Positions 7,701 to 15,590 of a DNA stretch of 64,000 bases are shown here, in pieces. Every line of letters begins with the position of its first letter. Position 1 is the stretch's first letter. This DNA comes from Actinomycetota bacterium (GTDB lineage: Bacteria > Actinomycetota > Thermoleophilia > BMS3ABIN01). The stretch covers positions 191,229-255,228 of the forward strand of contig JAMCPM010000011.1 of the NCBI GenBank assembly GCA_023382335.1, read 5' to 3'. A model generated the notes under the pieces. It was not told where the DNA came from. It saw only the letters and a list, made by a program, of their open reading frames with translations, and ran no database searches. Position numbers and translations under genes: made by a program.

Positions 7701-8060
7701 TTGGGAGACTGGCTTAATGCGGAAGAAGATCATCACGTCGGCGGTTACGTCCTGGTCTACGCACCCGATCATCCCAACGCAGGTAGTTGTGGCTACATCT
7801 TTGAGCACCGCTTGGTCATGTCTGCCATGCTTGGCCGGGCTCTCCTGCCCGGCGAGGTCGTTCATCACAAAAATGGCGACAGAGGCGATAATCTGCCTTC
7901 AAATCTTAAACTGATGGAGGGCGGAGAACACGTCTCTTTCCATCGCCACGAGGAGTTCAATGCTGGCTTCCAGCATTTTGTTGGCGCTGCAGAGCATTCT
8001 TTCCCTCGGCCCTTTGAGGAGACATGGGAAGAACCACTTGAGGTGGCTCTAAGCGGGTGA
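7701..8060 (+). CDS. HNH homing-type endonuclease
   Basis: The protein of about 119 residues has the HNH_3 pattern found in phage homing nucleases: GYVLVYAPDHPNAGSCGYIFEHRLVM, then LLPGEVVHHKNGDRGDNLPSNL, where the HHKNGD.. N..NL residues form the metal finger. The open frame allows only a TTG start at 7701 without a ribosome site. A better start is the ATG at 7717 (GGGAGA 8 bp upstream), which reads MRKK and then needs one extra base to join the HNH frame at DHHVGGYV. A one-base deletion near 7730 is therefore possible. It sits as a free-standing gene between two operons, as homing nucleases often do. Confidence 0.75.
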   Translation: MGDWLNAEEDHHVGGYVLVYAPDHPNAGSCGYIFEHRLVMSAMLGRALLPGEVVHHKNGDRGDNLPSNLKLMEGGEHVSFHRHEEFNAGFQHFVGAAEHSFPRPFEETWEEPLEVALSG

Positions 8061-8231
8061 GTCGTCAGGCAGGTCTGGTGGAACCGCCTTCGGCTTTTGC
8101 GCCTCTTCACCCTTCTCCCTCAACTCCTCAATCGTGCCGAAGTAGAGCTTGAATTTCAGCGGTCCCTTCTTGTAGAAGCCTGGCTTTCGGTCCAGGTAAA
8201 CCACGTTGTCATCGTCAGTCTTGTCAGACAT
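8049..8231 (-). CDS. Small phage protein, unknown
   Basis: This leftward 60-residue frame has a strong AAGGAGG 8 bp before the ATG at 8231. The sequence is hydrophilic (SDKTDDDNVVYLDRKPGFYKKGP) with an acidic/basic mix and a Pro-rich C-terminus. It is convergent with the HNH gene and overlaps its 3' end by 12 bp. No family is recognised. Opposite orientation to the surrounding operons suggests an accessory or lysogenically expressed gene. Confidence 0.5.
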   Translation of the reverse strand: MSDKTDDDNVVYLDRKPGFYKKGPLKFKLYFGTIEELREKGEEAQKPKAVPPDLPDDSPA

Positions 8232-8285
8232 CCAGCCTCCTTGGCGCGGGGTCGAAAAGTTTACCACAGAGCAGGTGGGCAGTCT

Positions 8286-8462
8286 ATGAGCAGCCTGGCC
8301 GAGATCATCTCACACAAGCAGCCAGCCACTTTTGCGGTGCTTGCTGCAATGGCTGGGCGGCAGTACGCATCAGGCTGGAAGCAGGGAAGAGTGGCTGTTT
8401 TTGTACCCAGAAAGCAACAGCCCAAACCTGTTAAAGGCGAACTGGCCGCAGCATTCAGCTGA
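8286..8462 (+). CDS. Possible small phage protein
   Basis: The 58-residue frame (MSSLAEIISHKQ...) contains a short Ala-rich helix and several Lys/Gln and ends one base before the convergent recombinase-fragment stop. The ribosome site is weak (AGGTGGG). It lies divergent to the small leftward gene at 8231. Coding status is uncertain. Confidence 0.35.
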   Translation: MSSLAEIISHKQPATFAVLAAMAGRQYASGWKQGRVAVFVPRKQQPKPVKGELAAAFS

Positions 8463-8804
8463 TCACTCCCGCTCAGGCAAGTGCGCTCCGGCTACTGGAT
8501 TTTCTTCGATGAGGCCGCTCTCAATCAGGTAGTCGTAGAAATTCCTGATAACCTCGATGTGGCGCTTCATGCAGTCGATACTGGCATCACGAACGGCCAT
8601 CCCGACGATGTATCCCTGGATGACTGAGGCGTCAGCCTCGTCGATCTCATTGAGCCAGACACGCTGGCTGAGATAAGCTTCGAAGTTTCGTAGGACCTCG
8701 GTAACGAAGTGAGACCTGGTCCTACCAGCGTTCAGTTCCCATAGGTAATCGTCAACAAGCCTTTGCGCCGGAACGTCCGGATGCTCATCCCGAAACGGAT
8801 TCAT
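8463..8804 (-). CDS. Stand-alone SAM-like (core-binding) domain of a tyrosine recombinase
   Basis: The 113-residue leftward protein matches only the N-terminal helical bundle of XerC/integrase proteins: LVDDYLWELNAGRTRSHFVTEVLRNFEAYLSQR, then the late helices IEVIRNFYDYLIESGLIEENPVAG, which normally lead into the catalytic domain. The stop follows immediately at PERE, so the Arg/His/Tyr catalytic half is absent and is not found downstream in any frame. It may be a remnant of an earlier integrase or a DNA-binding domain kept as a modulator of recombination. The complete prophage integrase is a different gene at 31,116-32,078. Confidence 0.65.
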   Translation of the reverse strand: MNPFRDEHPDVPAQRLVDDYLWELNAGRTRSHFVTEVLRNFEAYLSQRVWLNEIDEADASVIQGYIVGMAVRDASIDCMKRHIEVIRNFYDYLIESGLIEENPVAGAHLPERE

Positions 8805-8864
8805 TCCCCACCCCCTGAGAGTGGGGGACTCATCGGCGGCTGATCAGCCAGCCTTTAGGAGAAC

Positions 8865-10166
8865 ATGCCTGAGACGCTCACAATTCCCGATATCCACTGT
8901 TCATACGATGACCTGGTCGATCTGGTGGCGCTGGTTCCGCATCCGCGCAATCCGAACACGCACCCGACCAAGCAAATAGAGCTTCTGGCCAAGATAATCG
9001 CCAGCCAAGGCTGGCGTGCGCCGATCACCGTCTCGAAGCGCAGCGGCTTCATCATCCGCGGGCATGGCCGGCTGATGGCGGCCCAGAAGCTGGGTCTGGA
9101 TCAGGCGCCGGTCGACTACCAGGATTATGCGACCGAGGCTGAGGAGTGGGCCGATCTCGTCGCCGACAACCGCATCGCCGAGCTCGCCAAGATCGATGAA
9201 GACGAGCTGGCAAAGCTGATGGCCGAGCTATCCGACGGCGACCTGGACATGGAGCTCACCGGCTTCGGCGAGAAGGAACTTGACCGCATATTGGCGGCCG
9301 CTACTCCCGTTGACATTCACGACGACGGTTTCGACGCTGAGGCAGAGGCCGAGAAGATTACTGAGCCGGTTACTCAGCCCGGCGACATTTGGCTATTGGG
9401 AGAACACCGGCTGATGTGCGGCGACAGCACCAGTGCCGCCAACGTGCAAGTGCTCATGGACGGTCAGCGTGCCGCGCTCTTCTCAACAGACCCGCCTTAC
9501 CTGGTCGATTACAACGGCACGAACCACCCCCAGAAGTGGAACGAGTCGGAGAAAAACCGGGCCAAGAAGAACAAGGATTGGAACGAAAGCTATCAGGACT
9601 GGGACAACTCCCAGCAGGGAGAAGGCCTTTACGAGGGCTTCATTTCCGTGGCCATTGCTCACGCCATCATCGAGAACGCCGCCTGGTATTGCTGGCACGC
9701 ATCGAGGAATCAGGCCATGCTCGAGGCCGTCTGGAAAAAGTATGGCGCCTTCATGCATCAGCAGATCATCTGGGCCAAGGATCGGGCCGTGCTTACGCGC
9801 TGCTGGTACCTGTGGCAGCACGAGCCGTGCCTATTCGGGTGGGTAAAGGGCAAGAAGCCCGATCGCCTGGCATCTGATCATCCATCGACGGTCTGGAACT
9901 TCCCAACCATCGCGCCTGGTACTGCGACCGAGCATCCAACCTCGAAGCCTGTTGAGCTCTTCGCTATCCCAATCCTTCAACACACAAGCCCTGGAGATAT
10001 TTGCTACGAGCCCTTCTCCGGGAGTGGCACGCAATTCATAGCTGCCGAACAAGCAGACCGGATCTGCTACGGCATGGAACGAAGCCCGATCTTCTGTGAC
10101 GTGGTTGTGAAACGCTGGGAGCAGCTGACTGGTCGAAGCGCTCATGCAGTGCACAGCGAAAAGTAA
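8865..10166 (+). CDS. ParB-like domain fused to a beta-class DNA methyltransferase
   Basis: The 433-residue protein has an N-terminal ParB/Srx-like domain (LVPHPRNPNTHPTKQIELLAKII, IIRGHGRLMAAQKLG) and a C-terminal N6-adenine or N4-cytosine methyltransferase. Motif IV DPPY (about residue 207) comes before motif I EPFSGSGT (about residue 384), the beta-class order. HPTSKP before motif I is also typical. No restriction nuclease gene is adjacent, so it is an orphan phage methylase, likely protecting phage DNA or regulating packaging. It lies immediately upstream of the terminase genes with a 23-bp overlap, a usual position for this family. Confidence 0.9.
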   Translation: MPETLTIPDIHCSYDDLVDLVALVPHPRNPNTHPTKQIELLAKIIASQGWRAPITVSKRSGFIIRGHGRLMAAQKLGLDQAPVDYQDYATEAEEWADLVADNRIAELAKIDEDELAKLMAELSDGDLDMELTGFGEKELDRILAAATPVDIHDDGFDAEAEAEKITEPVTQPGDIWLLGEHRLMCGDSTSAANVQVLMDGQRAALFSTDPPYLVDYNGTNHPQKWNESEKNRAKKNKDWNESYQDWDNSQQGEGLYEGFISVAIAHAIIENAAWYCWHASRNQAMLEAVWKKYGAFMHQQIIWAKDRAVLTRCWYLWQHEPCLFGWVKGKKPDRLASDHPSTVWNFPTIAPGTATEHPTSKPVELFAIPILQHTSPGDICYEPFSGSGTQFIAAEQADRICYGMERSPIFCDVVVKRWEQLTGRSAHAVHSEK

Positions 10167-10587
10167 GCGCTCCGGCAAGCGATGTAAGAGCCATGCGATC
10201 AAGGGCAAAGACAAATGCCGGATGCATGGAGGCTCCACTCCGATCGAGCATGGCCTGTTCAGCAAATACCCTGACGCCGTCGTCGGCGGCCACATGGAGG
10301 CGGCCAAGAAGGTCAGCGCCATGGCTTCGCTGGAGAAGTCGATTCCGGTGCTTATCGCGATCATGAGCCTGTGGGTGGAACGAGGCATCGTCTTTGCTCC
10401 CAAGAACTACCTTGCCACCTGCATGCTCATGTCGAAGATCACTGCGGCAGTTGAGACCTACGAGAGGCTGTCCAATCCGGGCAGAAGCGGCGACTCAGCC
10501 AAGGAGCAGATCGGGGAATACCTCGAGGCGCTGAAAGGCGCTGCCTCCGACGTATGGTCGGGTGAGGAAGACCAATGCGAAGAGTAG
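10144..10587 (+). CDS. Candidate small terminase subunit with HGG zinc motif
   Basis: The 147-residue protein opens with a Cys/His motif (CTAKSKRSGKRCKSHAIKG, KCRMHGG) found in many phage proteins encoded just before TerL, followed by a helical region. Position directly upstream of the large terminase with a 13-bp overlap suggests DNA recognition for packaging. The motif alone is not diagnostic, because a second copy occurs at 13,427 in the head operon. The start overlaps the methylase gene. Confidence 0.55.
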   Translation: MQCTAKSKRSGKRCKSHAIKGKDKCRMHGGSTPIEHGLFSKYPDAVVGGHMEAAKKVSAMASLEKSIPVLIAIMSLWVERGIVFAPKNYLATCMLMSKITAAVETYERLSNPGRSGDSAKEQIGEYLEALKGAASDVWSGEEDQCEE

Positions 10588-11885
10588 GCCCGCGCTTTCG
10601 GTTCAGGCCTTTCAGCGCTCAGCAGAAGCGGCTTCTCACTTGGTGGATGCCCCAGAGTCCTTACCGCGATTACGACATGGTCATCGCGGACGGCTCGGTG
10701 AGGTCCGGCAAAACCATCGCCATGATCGACGGGTTCCTCACCTGGGTGCTTAGCACATTCGAGAATGAAGATTTCATTCTGGCCGGCCGCTCGGTGGGTG
10801 CGCTTAAACGCAACGTGCTCAATCCGATGTTCAAGATTCTCAGGGCCAAGGGCATCGCTTATCACTACGTCAGGTCCGGCCCTGACACCAGGATCGAGAT
10901 CGGCACCAACACGTTCTACTGCTTCGGAGCCAACAACGAGGCCAGCCAGGACGTGCTGCAGGGTCTGACCGCTGCCGGTGGACTTGGTGATGAGGTGGCG
11001 CTTTTCCCGTGGTCGTTTATCGAGCAGATGATCGCTCGCTGCAGCGTCGACGGCTCAAAGCTATGGTTCAACTGCAACCCCGAGGGGCCGAACCACAAGG
11101 TCAAGACTGATCTCATCGATCAGGCCGAAGAGAAGCGGATCCTGCATCTGCACTTCGTGCTGGATGACAACCTGACGCTTTCGGAAAAGATCAAATCCCG
11201 TTACAAGCGGCTATTCTCCGGGCTCTGGTACAAGCGGTACATTCTGGGCCTCTGGGTGCTGGCAGAGGGCGTCATCTACGACATGTTCGACGCCTCACCG
11301 GGCAGCAAGCACGTCACGTCCGATCTGCCCAAAATCCGCGAGTGGTACATGGGCATTGACTACGGTACCGCGGGCAGCGCATTTGTGGCTCTACTCCTTG
11401 GCATCGGTGAGGACAACCGTCTCTATTTCGCCAGGGAATGGCGCTGGGATTCTGTTAAGAAACAACGACGACTCTCAGACCTGCAGTACTCAAAGCGGCT
11501 CAAGACGTGGCTGACCAGTCTTGAGAGTCAGCTGGGTAAGGTCGAGCCGCGCCGGATTTACGTTGACCCTTCGGCGGCTTCCTTTATCGTCCAGCTCTAC
11601 GACGACGGCTGGGAAGGCGTCACCAAGGCCAATAACGACGTGGTGCCGGGCATCAGGTTCTTCGGCAATCTCATCAGCGCTGACCGCTGGCGCATTCACG
11701 AACTCTGCAGCGGCACGATTACTGAGATGCAGGAGTACGTCTGGGACCCGAAAGCACAGGATCGTGGTGAGGACAAGCCGCTCAAACAGAAGGACCACGG
11801 GCCGGATGCGGGCCGGTACGGCGTGATGGGAACCCGCAGGATCACCAGGCACTGGATAAACGAAGAGCTCGATCAAGCAGCTTAA
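10575..11885 (+). CDS. terL: Phage terminase large subunit (PBSX/Terminase_3 type)
   Basis: The 436-residue protein has an N-terminal ATPase with Walker A ADGSVRSGKT (about residues 38-47) and an acidic Walker B region (GGLGDEVALF), and a C-terminal RNase-H-like nuclease with the first acidic strand MGIDYGTAGSAFVALLLG and a late acidic cluster (DHGPDAGRYGVMG). The length is normal for PBSX-type TerL. It powers DNA packaging into the prohead and cuts the concatemer. The preceding HGG protein and the following portal fix its context. It appears intact. Confidence 0.93.
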   Translation: MRRVGPRFRFRPFSAQQKRLLTWWMPQSPYRDYDMVIADGSVRSGKTIAMIDGFLTWVLSTFENEDFILAGRSVGALKRNVLNPMFKILRAKGIAYHYVRSGPDTRIEIGTNTFYCFGANNEASQDVLQGLTAAGGLGDEVALFPWSFIEQMIARCSVDGSKLWFNCNPEGPNHKVKTDLIDQAEEKRILHLHFVLDDNLTLSEKIKSRYKRLFSGLWYKRYILGLWVLAEGVIYDMFDASPGSKHVTSDLPKIREWYMGIDYGTAGSAFVALLLGIGEDNRLYFAREWRWDSVKKQRRLSDLQYSKRLKTWLTSLESQLGKVEPRRIYVDPSAASFIVQLYDDGWEGVTKANNDVVPGIRFFGNLISADRWRIHELCSGTITEMQEYVWDPKAQDRGEDKPLKQKDHGPDAGRYGVMGTRRITRHWINEELDQAA

Positions 11886-11894
11886 AGGAGAGAA

Positions 11895-13427
11895 TTGCCG
11901 CTCCCAACAAACACCACCAAGATGCCGTGGCCGCCGCCGGACTTTACTGCCATTGTTCAGGACATGCAGATGGCCGATGCCTGGTACTCCGGCGACCCGG
12001 ACAAGCTCATGGCCTACTATGGTGGCGCTCCGAGTGCGGCTTTGGGGAAACAGGACAACAGCTTTGAGCGCAGCTTCGGCGTCTCATTCCGTGGTGGCAT
12101 TTCTTTCTGGAGCCGGCGCTCCAATGACCCGGGCAACCGGGGCGTGCCGCGCATCCACGTGCCGGTCGCCGCCGACATCGCCTCGCGCTCAACGGACTTT
12201 CTCTTTGGCGAGTCTCCAACTATTCAGATTCCCGAGGCCCACGAGCAGAAGGCTGTGGAGGGCGCGGTCGATACCGAGGCCCGGCTGCAGGAACTCATGG
12301 AGCTGTTGCAGATAGAGGCACTGCTAACCGAGGCGGCGGATTTCGCCTCCGGCATCGGTGGGGTCTACCTGGTCCCGGGCTGGGACCAGGAGATCGGGCA
12401 GCACCCCATCCTCAGGGTGGTTTCTGGCGACTGCGCAATACCAGAATTTCGCTACGGCTATCTCTCGGCTGTCACCTTTTACCGGACAGTCAAAACCGAT
12501 AAGCGTAAGGTCTGGCGGCACCTGGAAAAGCACGAGCCCGGCCATATTTACCATGGTCTCTACGAGGGCGACAAGGATGTGCTCGGCGACCTCGTGATGC
12601 TCGATACCCTCAAGGAGACTGCTGGTTTTAGTGAGGACGTGAAGCTGCCCGACGGCATCACCGGTCTGATGGTCTCCTACATCCCGAACGCCCTGCCCAA
12701 CCGCAAGCGCAGGATGAGAGTGGGCCGCTCCGACACCGCCGGCGCGGAGAGCATGATGGATGCGCTCGACGAGACCTGGACTTCGTGGATGCGTGATATC
12801 CGGCTGGGTCAGGCAAAGGTTTTCGTTCCCAACGACTGGCTCAAGCGCACCGAACGGGGCGGCGGGGCGCAGTTCGACCACGATCAGGACGTATTTGTCA
12901 GGCTCGATGTCGATCCGCTTTCCAAAGAGGCGATGAATATCACGCCCAACCAGTTTGCCATCAGGTACGAGGAGCACAGGGGCACGTACCTAGAGCTATT
13001 TGAGCAGATCATCCATGCCGCCGGGTACAGCCCGCAGAGCTTCGGCCTCCACATCGAGGGGCAGGCGGAAAGCGGTACTGCCCTTAAGCTCCGGGAGGGC
13101 GCAAGCTACAGGACCACGATGAAGAAGCGCCGTTTCTTCGAGCCCGCGGTGGCTGCCGCCCTGGAGAAGATGCTCATCATCGACCAGCAGGTCTTCGGAA
13201 GCAGCATCGTTCCGTTTCGCCCGCGGGTGGTTTGCAATGAGGCTGAGTCCGACCAGATGCAGACGGCCCAAACTGTCCAGCTGCTCAGAACTGCCGGCGC
13301 GATGTCTATCCGTAACCTCGTCAAGATGGCCCAGCCTCACCTCGAGGGCGAGGAGCTAGACGCAGAGGTCCAACGCTGCATGCAGGAGCAGGGAATGTTG
13401 CTGCCCGATCCCACCGCGAACGTCTGA
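11895..13427 (+). CDS. Phage portal protein, SPP1 Gp6-like
   Basis: The 510-residue protein starts at TTG after AAAGGAG and has the SPP1-portal pattern: an early RRSNDPGNRGVPRIHVPVAADIASRSTDFLFGE segment, a central beta-rich part, and the late SPQSFGLHIEGQAESGTALKLRE region characteristic of the family. It forms the dodecameric head-tail portal through which TerL pumps DNA. The stop overlaps the next ATG by one base. Confidence 0.9.
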   Translation: MPLPTNTTKMPWPPPDFTAIVQDMQMADAWYSGDPDKLMAYYGGAPSAALGKQDNSFERSFGVSFRGGISFWSRRSNDPGNRGVPRIHVPVAADIASRSTDFLFGESPTIQIPEAHEQKAVEGAVDTEARLQELMELLQIEALLTEAADFASGIGGVYLVPGWDQEIGQHPILRVVSGDCAIPEFRYGYLSAVTFYRTVKTDKRKVWRHLEKHEPGHIYHGLYEGDKDVLGDLVMLDTLKETAGFSEDVKLPDGITGLMVSYIPNALPNRKRRMRVGRSDTAGAESMMDALDETWTSWMRDIRLGQAKVFVPNDWLKRTERGGGAQFDHDQDVFVRLDVDPLSKEAMNITPNQFAIRYEEHRGTYLELFEQIIHAAGYSPQSFGLHIEGQAESGTALKLREGASYRTTMKKRRFFEPAVAAALEKMLIIDQQVFGSSIVPFRPRVVCNEAESDQMQTAQTVQLLRTAGAMSIRNLVKMAQPHLEGEELDAEVQRCMQEQGMLLPDPTANV

Positions 13428-13654
13428 TGACTATTTCCAGATGCACGGCGACAAAATCCAGCGGTTGGCGTTGTCCCAGGCGTGCGATCAAGGGCAAAGA
13501 CAAATGTCGGCTTCACGGCGGGTTGATGGTCGGAATAAATGTGACAACTCGTGTGCACGCCCGTTTTGTCCTGATCATTGCGAAACTTGAGAATGGACCG
13601 AAGATCAAGGGCTTTCTTCTGTTTGAAACCGGCGAGCTGAAGTGGCTGTCCTGA
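13427..13654 (+). CDS. Small HGG-motif protein, partial paralogue of the terminase-neighbour gene
   Basis: The 75-residue protein repeats the Cys/His motif seen at 10,144 (RCTATKSSGWRCPRRAIKG, KCRLHGG) and then diverges. At the DNA level 24 consecutive bases are identical between 10,194-10,217 and 13,483-13,506, indicating duplication or gene conversion of the motif within this phage. It lies between portal and MuF-like genes with near-zero spacing. The role is unknown; nucleic-acid binding is plausible from the motif. Confidence 0.55.
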   Translation: MTISRCTATKSSGWRCPRRAIKGKDKCRLHGGLMVGINVTTRVHARFVLIIAKLENGPKIKGFLLFETGELKWLS

Positions 13655-13655
13655 G

Positions 13656-14732
13656 ATGTCTGGAAGCGGAGACGCCCGCGAAGATTTAGCCAGCCGCATA
13701 GCTGAAGAAATCATGATGATGTATCAAGAGGCGGAGGTGGCAATCAAGAAAGAGATTGCCCGAAAGTTCGCCAAGGGTCTGGACGCCACCGATTGGGCGG
13801 CTCAGAAAAGGGTGGGTATCGGCGCGCTGCGAAGGGCTGCTGAAATCGAGGTCAGGAAACTCGACAAGGGTATCTCCACGGTTCCCGGTCATATGGAAGA
13901 CGCGTACAGAGCCGGAGCTGAAAGCGCCAAGGTCAACATTGAAGTTGGCTTTTATGGCACGAATACTCCGGCAATCAAGGTTCTAGCTAACGAGCTTGTA
14001 TCCGGGATTCGCACAGCCCATTTTCAGATTCTGCGCAGGGTCAACGATGAGTACCGGCGCGCCATAACCGACACCCTCCATCTATCGGCCTCAGGCGTTT
14101 ACACTCGTAGGCAGGCCGCGATGAAGGCCATGGACGAGCTGGTGAAAAGCGGCTTCGGGCGCTTCGTGGACAAGTCCGGACGCGCCTGGTCACTCCAAAG
14201 TTACGTCGAGATGTCTACCAGAACGGGCTTGAGCCGCACCATGCTGCAGGGCAGGCTTGACGCATACCAAGCAGCCGGCCATGACCTGGTTATCATCTCC
14301 GATGCTCCTGAGGAGTGCTCAGTCTGCAGGCCCTGGGAGGGACGCATCCTCTCGATCTCGGGTCAGGATAAAAGCCATGCTTCTCTGGCAACGGCGAGAG
14401 CGGCGGGGCTGTTTCATCCCAACTGTCGACACAGCGCCAACCGCTGGATAAAGGGCCTCACCAAGCCGCTCTACAACACCAAGACCGCTGACCCCAAAGG
14501 TGATGAGCTCCGCCAGCAGCAGCGCTACCTCGAGCGCCAGGTACGCAAGAAGAAGGAAAAGGTCGCGGTCAATAAGGCATGGCTTGAGAATGACAAGAAT
14601 TTCGAGGCCCGGCGGGCCTTGGTCAAATCCGAGGAACAACTGAAGACGGCTAAATCGAAACTCGACACTTTTATCACTGAGAACGATCGTAAGCGTCGAC
14701 GCGATCGTGAGCAGATCAAATCAGCTTATTAA
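13656..14732 (+). CDS. MuF-like minor head protein (phage minor capsid protein 2 type)
   Basis: The 358-residue, mainly helical protein has the MuF-type core near residues 205-265: SAPEECSVCRPWEGRILSIS, then LFHPNCRHSANRWI, where paired Cys and His residues are conserved in head-morphogenesis proteins. The C-terminal 100 residues form a basic coiled coil. In SPP1-like phages this protein (gp7) binds the portal and helps DNA exit. The frame overlaps the following scaffold region only outside its chosen start. Confidence 0.8.
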   Translation: MSGSGDAREDLASRIAEEIMMMYQEAEVAIKKEIARKFAKGLDATDWAAQKRVGIGALRRAAEIEVRKLDKGISTVPGHMEDAYRAGAESAKVNIEVGFYGTNTPAIKVLANELVSGIRTAHFQILRRVNDEYRRAITDTLHLSASGVYTRRQAAMKAMDELVKSGFGRFVDKSGRAWSLQSYVEMSTRTGLSRTMLQGRLDAYQAAGHDLVIISDAPEECSVCRPWEGRILSISGQDKSHASLATARAAGLFHPNCRHSANRWIKGLTKPLYNTKTADPKGDELRQQQRYLERQVRKKKEKVAVNKAWLENDKNFEARRALVKSEEQLKTAKSKLDTFITENDRKRRRDREQIKSAY

Positions 14733-14772
14733 CGGCACGCCAGGAGCGCGCCTGGAACGGAGGTATGTCTTG

Positions 14773-15516
14773 ATGGCAGACCAAAGCAATGAGAATGTAC
14801 GTGGTTTCTGGCTGAACGGACGGTTCTATCCGATCATTGCCGGTGGATCCGGCGATGAGGGCGGAGACGACGATGGTACTGAGGGAGGCGATGAGGGAAC
14901 CACCGGTGACGAGGATCATGGCTCGGACTCTGGCAGTCCTGGTGATGAAGGCGACACCGGTGACGACTCGTCGGATGATGTCGAGGCGCTCCGGAAGGAG
15001 ATCGCCAAGCTCCGCAAGGAGAATGCGAAGCGTCGCACGGATTCACGCGATGCCAAGCAAGCGAAGGACGCCACCGAGGGCAAACTGAAGGCCATCGCCA
15101 AGGCGCTGGGCGTTGATAGCGATGACGAGCCCGACGTGGACGCTCTCAAATCGCAGCTGGAAAAGACTTCAAGCGAAATGAAATCGCTTAAGATCGAGAA
15201 GGCGATCAGCCGCGCTGCCAAAAAGCATGGCGCGGACGCGGAGGCGCTGACCGACTCCCGCAGTTTCATGAAGGATGCTGACGCCCTCGATCTCGATGAT
15301 GACGACTTCGCCGACGCTCTGGGAACGCTGGTCGAGACCGCCGTCAAGAACAATCCGAAGCTCAAGGCCAGTCAGGCACCGGGCAAGAGTGGAGGGGAGT
15401 TCAACACCCCGTCCGACGACGGGAAGAAGGTGTCCCTGGATACCGCGATTCAGAAGGGCGACAGGGACGCAATCAACAAGGCCATGGATGCTGAACTGAA
15501 GGCAGGCCGCAAGTAA
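14773..15516 (+). CDS. Capsid scaffolding protein
   Basis: The start ATG at 14,773 has GGAGG 9 bp upstream. The 247-residue protein has a short N-terminal motif (RGFWLNGRFYPIIAGG), a 50-residue Gly/Asp/Glu/Thr low-complexity stretch, a coiled coil (VEALRKEIAKLRKENAKRR), and a helical acidic C-terminal half, as in DUF4355/Gp20-type scaffolds located before the capsid gene. It should guide prohead assembly and then leave. Oddly, its N-terminal motif resembles the N-terminus of the major capsid protein. Confidence 0.75.
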   Translation: MADQSNENVRGFWLNGRFYPIIAGGSGDEGGDDDGTEGGDEGTTGDEDHGSDSGSPGDEGDTGDDSSDDVEALRKEIAKLRKENAKRRTDSRDAKQAKDATEGKLKAIAKALGVDSDDEPDVDALKSQLEKTSSEMKSLKIEKAISRAAKKHGADAEALTDSRSFMKDADALDLDDDDFADALGTLVETAVKNNPKLKASQAPGKSGGEFNTPSDDGKKVSLDTAIQKGDRDAINKAMDAELKAGRK

Positions 15517-15544
15517 CCGTACCAAACATAGGCATTAGAGCAAG

Positions 15545-15565
15545 GCCGCTTCGAGCGGCTTTTTT
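15545..15565 (+). terminator. Terminator between scaffold and capsid genes
   Basis: GCCGC and GCGGC flank a 5-base loop and are followed by TTTTTT. Its place directly before the capsid ribosome site suggests either partial termination or processing that sets the scaffold/capsid ratio, or a nearby capsid promoter that I could not identify with confidence. Confidence 0.8.
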
Positions 15566-15590
15566 GATGCCCAAGAACTGGAGGAAACGC

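Noticed and set aside
10144-10224. HGG motif as proof of a small terminase
   Set aside because: The same motif occurs again at 13,427 in a different gene, so the terminase call rests mainly on position and is given only moderate confidence.
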